A DNA stretch of 64,000 nucleotides from Jaapia argillacea MUCL 33604 (taxonomy: Eukaryota; Basidiomycota; Agaricomycetes; Jaapiales; Jaapiaceae): the NCBI GenBank assembly GCA_000697665.1, contig KL197727.1:310001-374000 (forward strand), read 5' to 3'. Every line of letters begins with the position of its first letter. Position 1 is the first letter of the stretch. The notes under the pieces are model-generated. The model worked only from the letters and a program-made list of their open reading frames with translations. It was not told the origin of the DNA and did no database searches. Shown here one piece after another: positions 11,701-23,095 of this stretch. A program made the translations under genes and the position numbers.

Positions 11701-13279
11701 TCACTTCGATGTAGACTCTTCGTAATGATCGTCGAAGATTCGCTTGCTGAACTGCCCAAAGCTCTCGGTGGATGAGAGCTGCTGGTCTGTATCAGGCTGC
11801 ATAAAGAGGGCGAAGGTCTCCCGAGACACAAATTGAGCTGCTTCGCTGCCTCCAACGCGGACGCAATGAGGTGTGGCCCGCAATTTCCCAGCAGTTGCAA
11901 GTTCTAGGGCTTCTCCTGTTTGGAAGGCGAGGCAGTCGACTGGGATTGATACCTTCGTTAGTGCGCCACCCCTAGTTTTGATATACAGCCCTGAAGCGGG
12001 AGAAGGGGAAGGAACCACGGTTGGTTCTGTGTTTGGCGCATTGTGCAAGAACATCGCCTAATCATGAATTTGAGAAGGGGATAAATAGGACCAAGTGAAG
12101 TGTCCCGACATACGGAGCATAATCCCGTGAGGAGCGAATGGTCGAGGTGAAACCCACACCAGCTATCAATAGGCTCGTCCTCACTGGGTAGGGGGGTGTG
12201 CGGAGATGGGGGGAAGTAGTGTAGAAGTCGAGCCTTTGTGGTTTGCGAATTTGCGATCAAACTCGACAAAGAGAGGGACGAATCACTCAAGTAGGTTGAC
12301 GCTGTAGGTAATATTCATCTCCAGATTAGGTGTAAGAGGTTCAAAGTTACCGAAAGGTTGACAGGCAGTTGCAAGTTCGCATCCTACATCGAAGACAAAC
12401 CTGTGGGGTCAGGGAGATTCAGATATTAGAAATGGAAGTGGAATTGAGAAACAAAAGTATCACCTGCCAAGGTCTTTGAAGGCCTCTTCAAAACCTTCCA
12501 CACCTTGCTCCTTCTTGTCAGGCCCTGATGCAACATATCAGTACTATCAGCTGGGATGATATGGTGAGAAAACGTCTGGAGACCAACATATATTTTGGCC
12601 ATAATATTCCGGATACGCATCTCGCGATGCTTGTGACACAGTGGGGACATCGACGACAGGATTGGCGTAGTAAGAGCCCTTTAGGGTATCTGAACGGTAC
12701 ACGCATCAGCTAGAACAAGGGAGAGGTCGGGGAAGCTGATTTCTCTGTGCACCTGGTTTACCGTTCATAATTTCCTTCGAGGGGCTGAGATCATTGACAA
12801 CGCAAGTATTGTAAAGGGCAGTACCTTTCCATGAGACCAACCGAAGCTTCATCGTGAATGGAACTCAGGGGTCAGACTTGGAGCTTCAACTGGTGAGAGA
12901 CCGCGTCCATACCTGTATCTACTCTTCGGATCTGCATACTTCTCTCTGGTCTTTTCGTCAAGGTGAGCAAACCTAAACGCCAGTCGAAGAAGTCGCTCCC
13001 TGAGAGCCGGATATGCTGGAGGTAGGTCCCGGACAATAATGATACCAAGTGAATCAGCGTGCGATCCGAACGCCTTTTCTGTTATATTTTCAGTCGATGA
13101 GAGATTGTTGAGAGAGGAGATAGACGGGGCACCTTACCGATAGAGTTGGTCAACGAGAGAGGCGAAGATACAAGAGCCGAATATGAGATTGACACAGCGC
13201 CTTCCGGAGTGAAGGTGATGGGGATTGGACGTCCGGTGGTCGCCAAAGTGGCCATAGTGCGAGATAGGTTTCTGATCAT
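11701..13279 (-). CDS. 2-oxoglutarate/Fe(II)-dependent oxygenase (isopenicillin-N-synthase-like)
   Basis: A multi-exon gene whose ATG at 13279 opens MIRNLSRTMATLATTGRP; a second in-frame ATG lies eight codons on. N-terminal segments include a DIOX-N-like piece (GIIIVRDLPPAYPALRERLL). The iron site is visible as GFHLDHSLLTGL (His-x-Asp), and the second half has GLYIKTRGGALTKVSIP, DCLAFQTGEALELATAG and TPHCVRVGG (distal His), then VSRETFALFMQPD. These are the usual double-stranded beta-helix landmarks. Proteins of this group hydroxylate or desaturate small molecules, but the substrate cannot be inferred and no pathway genes flank it. It converges on ATG26 with 125 bases between the stops. Confidence 0.85.
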
Positions 13280-13507
13280 TCAGGGTCTCCAGTAGGTTGG
13301 ACAATACAAATGTTGAGGCAATCTCGTCGATCTCAAGGCAATCAGATCAGTGGAAGCTCGCGCGCGTGGCTACGATCGATATACAGTGGGCGCTTGGAGG
13401 GTTAAGGTCATATACGGTAACTGATAAACCGACAGTCATGAGCCCAATTTCTACTAAATACAAAAAAACAGCCCAAGATATCAACATGTCCAAGGAATAC
13501 ATGTCCG

Positions 13508-16500
13508 TCAACCTTCTACAGTCCCATTCACACTACTGACAACCTCGCCATTAGAGACCTCGACTATACCCGTCACTTCCACCGCGTTCCGCAAGGCGGC
13601 ACCTGTTTCATCGATGGAATGCAAGAATCGCAAGAGGTCGCGACACAGTTGCCAGTCCTTGGAGTCAATCGCACACGTCAACAGTCGGATGGCGTCATCG
13701 TTGCTCTCCCCAAGTTGCTCGAGGGTATGGAGAACGAGAAGGTATGACGCTGCAGTTTTGAACCGCTTCGTGGCGATGCACGTCTGCATTGACCAACGGT
13801 GTCAGCCACGCGCAAACGCTCGAACAAACATTATCGAAGCACCTCAAAAAGAGACTTCGGGTTTCCAACCACTCCAAACAGCCTCCTCCAGCGTGTCATC
13901 TCGGTTTTACGAGCGCATCGTACGACGACGTCCAAAGCCTCGTCGAAATAGTCCAAGAACTCGATGACGGATGAAAGAGTTCCATCACCAATAGCCAAGG
14001 GTTCGTCATCTCCGTTTGAACTCGATTGTGTCGGCTCCGATTCCACCACAGTGTGGAGAAGGATCTCCAATGCGTGGGCAAAATACACCAAATTCTGGTA
14101 ATGTGTCGCGAATACAACCGCCTCTTGTACTTGGCCAGTTTCCAGCCGAGAACGCAGGACGTGGTCTAAGAATAGATGAGACTGGAAAATGATGAGTAGT
14201 GCGACTTCAATCCAGAATGGATGCTTACGCTCGTTGCGTGTCGGAACAAGACAAATGGCAGATTGGTTCGAGTCGCGGTCTCATGCTCCGCGCCGATGAT
14301 GATTCCCTTGTCCATGAGAACAGCTAACGCGAAATGAGGTCAGGGAGTTGCGATGCAGAACGAATTTGATGATGCTTACACAATGGATAGAACTCCAGGG
14401 GAATGTACACGGTTTCCTTGACGGTCTCCGGAACATCATTGATATTCGACGGTTTTGGGGCTTCGATTGTCAGCGCATTCAGCCAGACACGGATTCCTTG
14501 CCCATCATAACCCCATAGGGAGTTCTCCAGTGCACCGATACCGCGGAGATGAATCCAGCAAAATTCAATTCGATCAGCAAGAATCTGCATGTCATATCGA
14601 ACTTCTTGATTTGCCAGCTACAAAGCGATATGAGCAAGGGCTAACATGCAGAAATGGACGACCGACCTTTCGGGGTCGCAACAGAACAAGCTTTCCGCCA
14701 ACCATCATCAGCACAGTGGCCACAGCAAGATCATCCACTGGGTCGCCCAACTCTACGGAATAATCTCAGTCCGATGTGTATCTTCGATGAAGAAGGGTGG
14801 ATTGCCAACGTTTCTGTGCGCTCGGGATCAACCAGCTCAAAACTCTCACCGCGCTTGGGGCAGCGATGATCCCATCAAAGGTAATGCTGCCACACAAATG
14901 CAGCTTGATGGTAGTGGCGGTTGGCATGATCAGAAAATGCGAAAGGGTATTATCAGCCGTATACACGAGCAATGAGTTGTCCACAAGGGAAAGTATTACA
15001 ACGGGAGAGGAGAGAATCTCCCGATGCAAGACATTCTTATTGCTGAGTTCCTGGTCTCGAGAATACAATCGAATCTGTGGCCAGGAATCAGTTGATGTGG
15101 AAGTTATGACGGATCAAGTAACGATACCTGATATGACTTTCCAACTTCGACAGAGGCAATGAGGACATGATGAAACCAGAGTAAGCCTCCCCTCACAGAG
15201 AACGCTTGTTCTTGTACTTCATCCGCGAAAGACTTCCATCGACCGGAGGTGGTACTGTAATGAACGAGCCCTCGACGCCCAGCCACGGCGATTAATCTGC
15301 CGTCTGTACTAATGGAGGAATATCTTAAAGGCCAATTCATGGCTAGATATACTTGAGGGATCTGAAATCATATCTGAGAAAGAAACTGCCTATTTTCAAA
15401 GATAATCACCGACCATAATGTGCTGCCACACATCTGACTCAGGATTGATGACGCTCATATCTGGCTGGTCAGCTCCGCGATAAACAAGAACGCGATCGTC
15501 CATCTGGAGAAAAGCGTATCGGGTATTGTCCTAGGTTTCTGGAGTCAGTAAAGCCAAACGTGGGCTTGCGGAAAAAACTCACAGGTGCATGCTGGCCAGT
15601 GGTAGCGCTTCTCGCGAAAGGGACAACAAACATCTGACCGTCGTCATCTAGAAGATACAGTTGATTGACGAATAGTGCAGGAGACAAGGGAATTCACTCA
15701 CTCTTTAAGGTCCGCTGGGCCAGGACAACTAGTTCAAAATTTCCGGGAGCCCAGAACTCACCAATGAAGTGTGAATACCGAGCCGTACAAATAAAACCAT
15801 AGAAGATGCTCACCAGGCTACGCAAGCCGTACATGAAGGTGTCTTGGAATCTGGAGGTAACTGCGTGAGTATACTTGGAAAGAAAAAAATTGAACCTACT
15901 TGTCCTCGTCAACCTGGTCTTCTACGCCAAACCCCCAAGCAAGACATCGACCACCGACACTCCATACAGCCCAACCGTGTTCCCATCCGACAGCGAGAAC
16001 GTAACCATCAGAGCTCCATTCCATGGCGCAAACGCCACCGGACGGGCTCCGATTGTATGAGTCTGGTATCTGGAGAACTTGTGATTTGGGGATTGCACCA
16101 TCTTGGGAAGGAAAGTTGGCGAGAGCAACAGAGCCACTGATCGGGATAAAATTGAGTACCAGTATCGTCTCGGCCATCATGTAGAGAGTCACCCATGAGT
16201 CCCAATAGCTATCAGCGAAAAGACGGTGTTCACAGCAACGGCAACAGCCCTTCGGGGCTCGTCATATGGGTGCTGATAAGGGGAATTATCATCTTGGTCG
16301 ACACGACGTTGTTTCTGAACCCAACGAGGTACATCAAAACTATGAATGCAACTTCCATGCCATTGAAACTGTCGGGCAAATGTGGTGTCGTCCGTGGAGC
16401 CGCCTTTTCTATCCATTCGGTTAACAGTTGTCCGGCTGTTGGGGATTTCCGTATTCTACGACAAAGTTGATTGTTAGGTTGAACTTTCCAGAGGTCGAAC

Positions 16501-17529
16501 AACCAACCTCATTCATTTCGTCGTCGGCCACCCCAAGTTCGGGTGCGATGCCTTCTGAGTTGATATTCTCTTGAAGCTGTACGAAATAAGCCCTGCCATC
16601 AGAAGTTATCCATATTTCAACTCCCAGCTGGCGCGAGTGTAGTATCTTCAGGATGGAAACTAGGCAGATACATCAGAAGGGATAAGTTGGAAATGAAAGA
16701 GAACGTCGAAACAAAACAAACCATCGTTGTCAACCATCCATGGCAAATCCTGGTCCTCCAACACCCAGCTGCTTGGCCCCTGGTAGGCCCTCTCTCCTTG
16801 CCTTCCGAAACTGCTGTCGCCTTCCTGGATTCTTGGGTATGGTACGCGTTGTATGGATGGGGGATTTCTAGTGGAGAATAGTATGTAATGCTTCCGCGGT
16901 GACACACTTCAAAGAATGGATCATAACTATAGTGAGTCGTGTGGAGACTTTTCTTGACGCACCTCAAGAGCTGACCATCTATGCGCACAACACCATCGAG
17001 ATGGAGACCAATGCCTTGAAAGGGCAGGGCTTCCCCTGGACCATACAAGAAATGGGGCTGAGCACCTGGTGCTAATGGAGGCGATTTGTATACCACCGCG
17101 TCTTGTTTATACTCGACTGTTACCAGGATCAAGAAGGACTTTGATGTCTACAACCTAGGCTTCAGCTGACATGTCGAAGGAATGACCATGTCCTCCTCGC
17201 AATCGCACCTGGATGACAATACGCTTGCCATCTGGAGACCAATGTGCTTCGCTACTCTCTCCATGCTCGACTAGTGATGTTGGTGTCCTAGCAAGGTGGG
17301 CAAGAATTGCAGAAGGCTACGAATCGAACACAACACCTCAGCTCGCGAAAGAGGCAACGATGATGGACACACGAACGCGAACACGCCAGATAGTCAACCC
17401 ACTCTTAGTCAAGGCACAAAACAAGGACCTGCGTGGACTTGGGCAAAGCGATATGACGAGTTCGTGAGGAAGGTTGGGCAACGCTGGGACGGTGCACAGC
17501 TGCCTCGCCGCGGAGGTCGGAAAGTACAT
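13508..17529 (-). CDS. RIC1: RIC1-like subunit of the Ric1-Rgp1 guanine nucleotide exchange factor
   Basis: Ric1-Rgp1 activates the Rab GTPase Ypt6/Rab6 at the Golgi for endosome-to-Golgi traffic. The N-terminus from ATG 17529 (MYFPTSAARQL...SGLTIWRVR) and the next exon (SLVEHGESSEAHWSPDGKRI) form the start of the WD40 half, encoded in many small exons. The C-terminal RIC1 domain is plain: IEFCWIHLRGIGALENSLWG, YDGQGIRVWL, VYFAHALEILLHTV, EFLDYFDEALDVVVRCARKT, EMTRWRRLFGVVGNPKSLFE and AASYLLVLHTLEQLGESNDD. The stop is at 13508. The exon 1/exon 2 junction near 17320-17390 could not be resolved with a canonical GT donor in the right phase, so the N-terminal model is uncertain; the rest is sound. 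Confidence 0.88.
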
Positions 17530-17918
17530 CTCAGATATTTATGCTTGAGGGATAAGACAGTGACTGAGCAGCAGATGTAAACCCGTCATGGTCATAGAGA
17601 GGATCATACTCGAGCAATGTGTATCATTATATCATACACAACTTAGTCTCACACGCTCGGTGTTCAAGTATGGGAGATCAACATCATGGACACGGACGAT
17701 CGCTGCAGCACAGGAACGAAACAAATAAATTAGTTGGCAATGAAGTCGTAGGCAAGTTGAGAATGAGCGGCGGGATGAGGCAGGTTACTGCAATAACACT
17801 AGAAATACACTGGTGACGGCACAAACACAGAACTAGAGACGACGACAACGAACTGGAACCCAGGGTGCTGAGTACTGTACAAAATATCCGATTAAAATTC
17901 GTGTATAAACTGATCCCT
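17530..17918. other. intergenic: RIC1 upstream region
   Basis: About 390 bases between the RIC1 start and the stop of the next minus-strand gene. It contains 'tcattatatcatac' (about 17627-17640), which is AT-rich but not a clear TATA box. No gene is seen. Confidence 0.5.
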
Positions 17919-18771
17919 TCAAGCCGCGCGAAGCCACCGTGACAGAGAAGTCCATGAACTGTTTGAGCGTCGTAGCGGAGGGGGAGCGTCGGCTCTATGA
18001 GAACTCTCTCCTTCACGGTTAAAGGAAGGGGTAGAATCGGAGTTCGCGAAAGTATTGGGGGAATTTGGCGTCGATAGACCCAACGTCATCCGATGTGAAT
18101 GCGAATGTCGGACCAACTCCAGGATGGTTTTCAATCCTTCACGAGACTATGAAACAGGTCAGTGACAAACGCCCAACCAGTATATTCGCAGAAGCATACT
18201 CTTTGAATGTTGGACTTGAATTTTGCTAACCCGTAGCTCTCTATCCGCTTGGTGAGACCCCAACCAAAGCCGGACACGATACTAACATCAGTTCGCTGCA
18301 ATGTTTTCCTGGAAAAAGACATCAGGAGGATACCATGCGAGGACGAGTTGGACTATATACCCGTCCTCAGTTGGCTTCAGCACAACCGATTCTTGCGCTG
18401 ACATGACCTTCACATGATCCAAGTTTCTCGATTGACACCGCACGACCTTCCCGTATGGGTCGACCTCACTCTCCTCAATAACCCAGGACTCTGACCGAGG
18501 AACCATGCCTTGGGGCGCCCACCTGGGGAGAGCTCCTTGTTTGAGGATCAGACGGGTGGTTAACAATGTGCCGGTCGATGTGAGAGTCCTCGAGATGACA
18601 TCGCAGGAAAGGACATGAGAGGCGTAAGGATTTGGGTATCGGAGAAAGTAAGCAAGAGAGACGATGGACCAGGGTTCGCTATGGTGGGTTGTTGTTAGTG
18701 GTGGGAAACTAGGATACCGGGAATATGAAGGGCACTCACTCGTACAAGAAGGACTGAGAAAAAAACCTCAT
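17919..18771 (-). CDS. PRELI/MSF1 domain protein, Ups1-like
   Basis: PRELI proteins bind Mdm35 and carry phospholipids across the mitochondrial intermembrane space; Ups1 moves phosphatidic acid for cardiolipin synthesis. The ATG at 18771 opens MRFFSQSFLY, spliced at TACGA to EPWSIVSLAYFLRYPNPYAS, then HVLSCDVISR, LTTRLILKQGALPRWAPQG, SWVIEESEVDPYGKVV and CQSRNLDHVKVMSAQESVVL. A further exon gives VSIVSGFGWGLTKRIESYGL and AKFKSNIQR. The last exon (SREGLKTILELVRHSHSHR) leads into a Ser/Pro-rich tail not typical of yeast Ups1. The pattern TRLILKQG...PRW with RNLDH favours Ups1/PRELID1 over Ups2. Another PRELI gene lies 20 kb away at 39.1 kb. Confidence 0.88.
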
Positions 18772-19081
18772 TGCCAACGAACCCAGAAGCGTCCTGCAGA
18801 GTAGTTTAGAGGGGAAATTTGGAGGCTCAGCTGCGTTTTTCGAGACGACCCGAGGTGGTCGTCGTGGTGGTAAAGATCTGGGTTCTGGATGGTGCCTAAA
18901 CGCACGAGAGCTTGCAGAACGAATGTCCTCGGCTTGCACATCATCAGTTACGTAATCCTGCCCTTCCCGACTATTTTAGTAGCCGCATGCCCAGTCACAA
19001 GAGCGGGGTAATTAAGCGCGTCCCTTGGTCCTGTGTAAACTCCACAGCAGATCGAGGGAGAAAAGTATATTAAGAGAAGCC
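18772..19081. other. intergenic: upstream of the Ups1-like gene
   Basis: About 310 bases between two minus-strand genes. An open frame runs upstream of the Ups1-like ATG, but its Arg/Pro-rich translation has no resemblance to the family and is taken as UTR. Nothing else is seen. Confidence 0.45.
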
Positions 19082-20528
19082 TCATGTACGGTCCACATCG
19101 TAACCCTCGTCGTGTATCTCCCCTATCTCTGACAAGAAAACCCTCAGACCATCGTAGGCAGGTCGGACCCAGATATCCTTCCCCTCATCCAGCAAGTCAA
19201 TTCCTCTTCGTACTAGCGGCGACACGGTGTCCAAGTCGAGGTGCTGGCCCCCAACAGCCTCTCCAACGACAACGTATTCATCATGGCTCACTTCGTGGCC
19301 GAATCCTACCAGGTAAGTCTTGGTAGCGTCCATCCTTCTGGCTGCTGCGATTGAATCCTTCAAGCCGAAATGTGAAGTGTGCGGTGCTAGACGCAGACAA
19401 TCAAGAACCAACAGCGGTAGGGGGGTTTCTGCTGTCAGAGATCCAGCAGGGCGTCCCAAAAATGACCAAACGTCTTCTGGAATATGAGAAACGTCAGACA
19501 TATAGACAAGTTCCTCCTGGAACTTGAATCCAAAGCACAGGTAAGGGTGGATGATATTGTTAGGAAGGGTAAGCTCCGTCGATTTTGTCGGAGTAGCAGC
19601 TCCTGATGCGGGAGGTGATGATGGGGCTGTGCTGGTGGGGGTGGGAAGGCATGCTGGCGGAGGGGAGAAGTGTCGCCCGTGATGAACTGCAAAAAAATGA
19701 TGTAGCCGAATCAGTGAAGAGAAAATGTTGAGTCTTACCTGAAAAAGGAGTGACCTCTATACCGGTGTCACCGATTTCAAACGGCACTCTGTCGTCAATG
19801 ATGTGCCACTTGAAGTCCGGTACCTACATTGACCACCACAATAAGTCGCTGAAATTCCAAATGAGAAGTTGAACGAACATCACCGCCACCCGAGGCAAAC
19901 TCTTTTGCGACGAGGTAAGGGAAAGACCTCAACACCTCTGTGAAAGTGGTTTGAGAGACGTAGACGTCTATGTAGGGCTGTATGGCGCTATGCAAAGTCC
20001 AACCTGTGGCAGAGATGTGAACACTGCGCAAACTCGGTCAGACGATGAGTAACTCTCACCTCTAAGGTCGTCCAGTCCATTCATAGCTGCGATTCCAAAT
20101 TCAGCACCGATCGAAGGGAGTGGTGTAGAAACCGTACCATCGGCATGCGGATGAGTAACTAGTACCGCATCTATCCGTCGTAGCCCATATTTTGGGAACC
20201 ATTCCAATGCTGCTGCTTGGAATGTCTTCCCTACATCGATCACAATCGTTCTAAATGATGTGGGTGAATTGAGGGAATTCAGCGGGTTATCAGCAGAACG
20301 AATTTACTTTTTCTCCCCATCCTTTCCTTTGGCCCTCACTACAGCAGAGGTGTTTCGCCGGCAGTTTTTCTTTCCTTGCGGTGTGAGAGTGGACAGGCAA
20401 GTACGACACGGTTTGGCATCAGGTGGTGCAGTAAGACAGTCCACGTGGGGAAGGCTCGAAGAAGTTCCCGTCCCCAGGAAGATGAGCTCTATGGCATCAT
20501 CACAGCATGCTTTCTCATAGGATCCCAT
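19082..20528 (-). CDS. Metallo-beta-lactamase-fold hydrolase, PhnP/lipoyltransferase-like group
   Basis: The ATG at 20528 opens MGSYEKACCDDAIELIFLGT, then GTSSSLPHVDCLT and a Cys pair (PCRTCLSTL), as in PhnP-type phosphodiesterases. The next exons give IVIDVGKTFQAAALEWFPKY, IDAVLVTHPHAD and, after an intron, AMNGLDDLRG. The metal motif therefore reads H-P-H-A-D-A, not HxHxDH; the last His is replaced by Ala. Later come SQTTFTEVLRSFPYLV, VPDFKWHIIDD, FGFKFQEELVYMSDVSHIPE (metal-ligand Asp region), LLVLDCLRLAPHTSHFGL and YLVGFGHEVSHDEY. PhnP removes a ring phosphate from ribosyl 1,2-cyclic phosphate in bacteria; the fungal substrate is not known to me. A Pro/Ser-rich insert sits mid-protein. 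The stop is at 19082. Confidence 0.82.
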
Positions 20529-20913
20529 GGTGGTTTACTGCAAGTGATGGCGAGGGGAGGTGGTTGCTTGTGGTTGCTGTGAAGATAGGCAGTTTTTTTT
20601 GCTGACGGGCAACGTTATGAGCGTCTCAATCCACGTGGAAGCGATTACTACGCTCTTTTCGGCATCCGATTTAGCGTCATATAACTCAGACTATCGCAAG
20701 AGATTAAACGCCGAAGCCACAACATCGAAGGAGGGTCTGCGAGCGAACAGAGCAGGACGGACGATCTTGTGACACCTTGAACAAGGTTTGGATTGGGTTT
20801 GGATGCCAGGTTAGCTGGACCACGTGGTAGAGAGGATAACATTCAGGCACGGTACAGATTCAGGTATAAGTACACTCGACTCCAAATGAGCTACACAGAT
20901 CCAGTAGACGAGT
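20529..20913. other. intergenic: MBL-fold gene upstream region
   Basis: About 385 bases between the MBL-fold start and the DRG1 stop. CACGTG cores occur at about 20633-20638 and 20821-20826; whether they are used is unknown. No gene is seen. Confidence 0.45.
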
Positions 20914-23020
20914 CTACTTCGTAAAGACTGATCCCAACGTCAGCTATTAGCTCCACTGGAAAGACGAACGACCTACTCGAAACAACGTCCTCGTCGGCCA
21001 CGAGGTGGGTTAGGCCTACTTTCTGAGCGTGCGGTGAAAACTTTGACGATTTCCCCTAGAAGAGATCAAGCATCAGCACGGATAAATGCTTCATAATGAA
21101 GACTCGTACCCTGGATAGCCGTCAGTAAGGCGTTCATTAGTTAAAGCGTGATGCACTCACCAAACAAGTCCATAACGGAAATTCGCCAAGAGGGACCTAT
21201 GGATACCGTTACAAACATCCTGCCAGGCTGTGAGAGTCATGCAACATAAGATAATGATCCGCTGACCTCGATAGTAGCTCCTTTCCTCATACACACCGGA
21301 TCAGCAAGATCAGGATGTGCGCCTCGTTTCTTGGTGTATATCCTAACCATCCCCAGCTTCTCCCATATACGTTCAATCAAATAGTCCAAGCTGGTTACAG
21401 TAATCAGTGACTCAGGTCAGTGAAATTGCGATGAAAATCCTAACTTGAGACCCAGTTCGCAACTGATCACGACGGTATTCTCCTCCCGAGCCAGTTTGTT
21501 CATTTGCTCGAGGCTGATAGAGTCGACCTTGTTGTAGACATCTGTATGCTTTTAGTGACAAGGTACTAATGAATCGAGAGGGAATCCTCTCACAGAGACA
21601 CGGAATATACTTGCGTGTTCCTGCAATTTCCTAAAGTCAGAAATATGACCAAGTGGTGTGGGCAGGCACGCTACCGATTAACACATCGATAAACTCGTCT
21701 GTCGTGATCTTGCAGCAGAATAAGCGGACGTCAAATAAGCTGCCGCTGCCACTTACATCTTCTCTGATCATCACCTCGCAATTGTGGAGTTTGTCTGCCT
21801 CCGTATAAGCTGTCTGAGATCAGAAGTAGGATATCAAAACTCACAGCTGGCAAGGATTGTGCGAATGGTCTTTTCGTCTGTTTTAGTCAACTTCACGGTG
21901 GTATTCAGCTGGCTGGCTGGGTGAGTGGGTGGTGAGGACTGTGAGTGATTCGGGACCTACTGTAATCTAAGAGAGACCGAAGGCGGAGTCAACACCGTAA
22001 AGGAGACATCAGGCCTAGACGACGTACACCACCGGTTGTCTTGCGCTTGAATACTACATCAGGCTTCTGCTTGTTGAGCCGGATACCGACAGCATCTAAC
22101 TCGATCTCTAACAGTCTACGTTGTTCTTCAGACTTTGTGGCATCCAGCATAATCAAGATCACATCGGCCGTCTTTGCAGCTGTACCGCTATTAGAACATA
22201 TTTGACCTAGAAATATGACGGACTCACTTGAAACCACTTGTCGGCCTCGACCACGACCTTGTTGGGAGTGAAAAGGATCCAGATAAAACTGATGATGAGG
22301 TTCTTACCCTGACTAGCACCCTCAACGATACCGGGGAGATCCAGCAGTTGGATACGAGCACCTTGATATTCGATGACACCAGGAATAGCCTGAAAGACTG
22401 ATGAGCAAAACGGAAACTTAATGTGGAGAGTCCTGCAGAAAGATACCTACGGTTAAGGTGGTAAACTCGTAGGCCGCAGTCTCCGATTGTGTATGGGTTG
22501 TTTTGCTCAATAATGTTGACTGTCAGGTCCGCGTTGTCAATACAAATACCTGGTTGAGGTTGGCTTCGTCACCTTTCCAACCGAGGGGAATCCTATCAGG
22601 GCAACTCTCGCATCGCCAGACTTTTGAACGTCGAAGCCTGTGCCAGCACCGCCGCCCTTCTTATCGGGTTCAAGCAGTTGTGCTCTGTATCGTGCTAGCT
22701 TTGCTTTGAGGAGACCAAGGTGGTACTCGGTGGCCTACTTAAGGTTCTGTTCAGAAATGCTGCACACCACACGATAAAGTGTTCTCACCTTGTTCTTCTG
22801 AGCTAGATAGCCACACGAACTGTTAAGATTTTTAGCACTGCGAATAAAGGAGGTTCACGAACTCCTGGCCATCTCCTCTACATTGGGGATGAGCTACAGA
22901 TGGTCAATCATCGAGTCGACTTTTCCACTGGCACACCTTCGATTTCTTTGATCTGTTTGGAAATTAGGCATCGGTTGAGACGCAATGAATCGCTTTCCGT
23001 ACCTTCTCTACGATACCCAT
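20914..23020 (-). CDS. RBG1: Developmentally regulated GTP-binding protein 1 (Drg1/Rbg1)
   Basis: Rbg1 with Tma46 (DRG1 with DFRP1) is a ribosome-associated OBG-class GTPase that helps stalled translation. The ATG at 23020 opens MGIVEK, followed after an intron by IKEIE and a helix-turn-helix region. G1 is read as [14 protein letters not shown]; other segments are FTTLTAIPGVL, LLDLPGIIEGASQGKGRGRQ and [20 protein letters not shown]. The [37 protein letters not shown] and the TGS domain ([39 protein letters not shown]) follow. The last coding exon is only 14 bases (IFTK then TAG at 20914), giving the family-typical ending EDVVSIFTK. Many introns of about 50 bases are present. Length is near 367 residues as expected. 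Confidence 0.94.
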
Positions 23021-23095
23021 GATTGTGATGAGGCTGGTGGATGTGCAAGTGAAGGCTATCTGTCTGAAGATATGATTATCCCTTGAGCCGTGACA
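23021..23095. promoter_or_regulatory. very short divergent promoter (DRG1 / SSK2)
   Basis: Only 75 bases separate the DRG1 ATG (minus) from the first SSK2-frame ATG (plus). Both core promoters must overlap each other or neighbouring UTR/coding sequence. If SSK2 starts at the later ATG at 23225, the gap is 204 bases. Confidence 0.5.
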
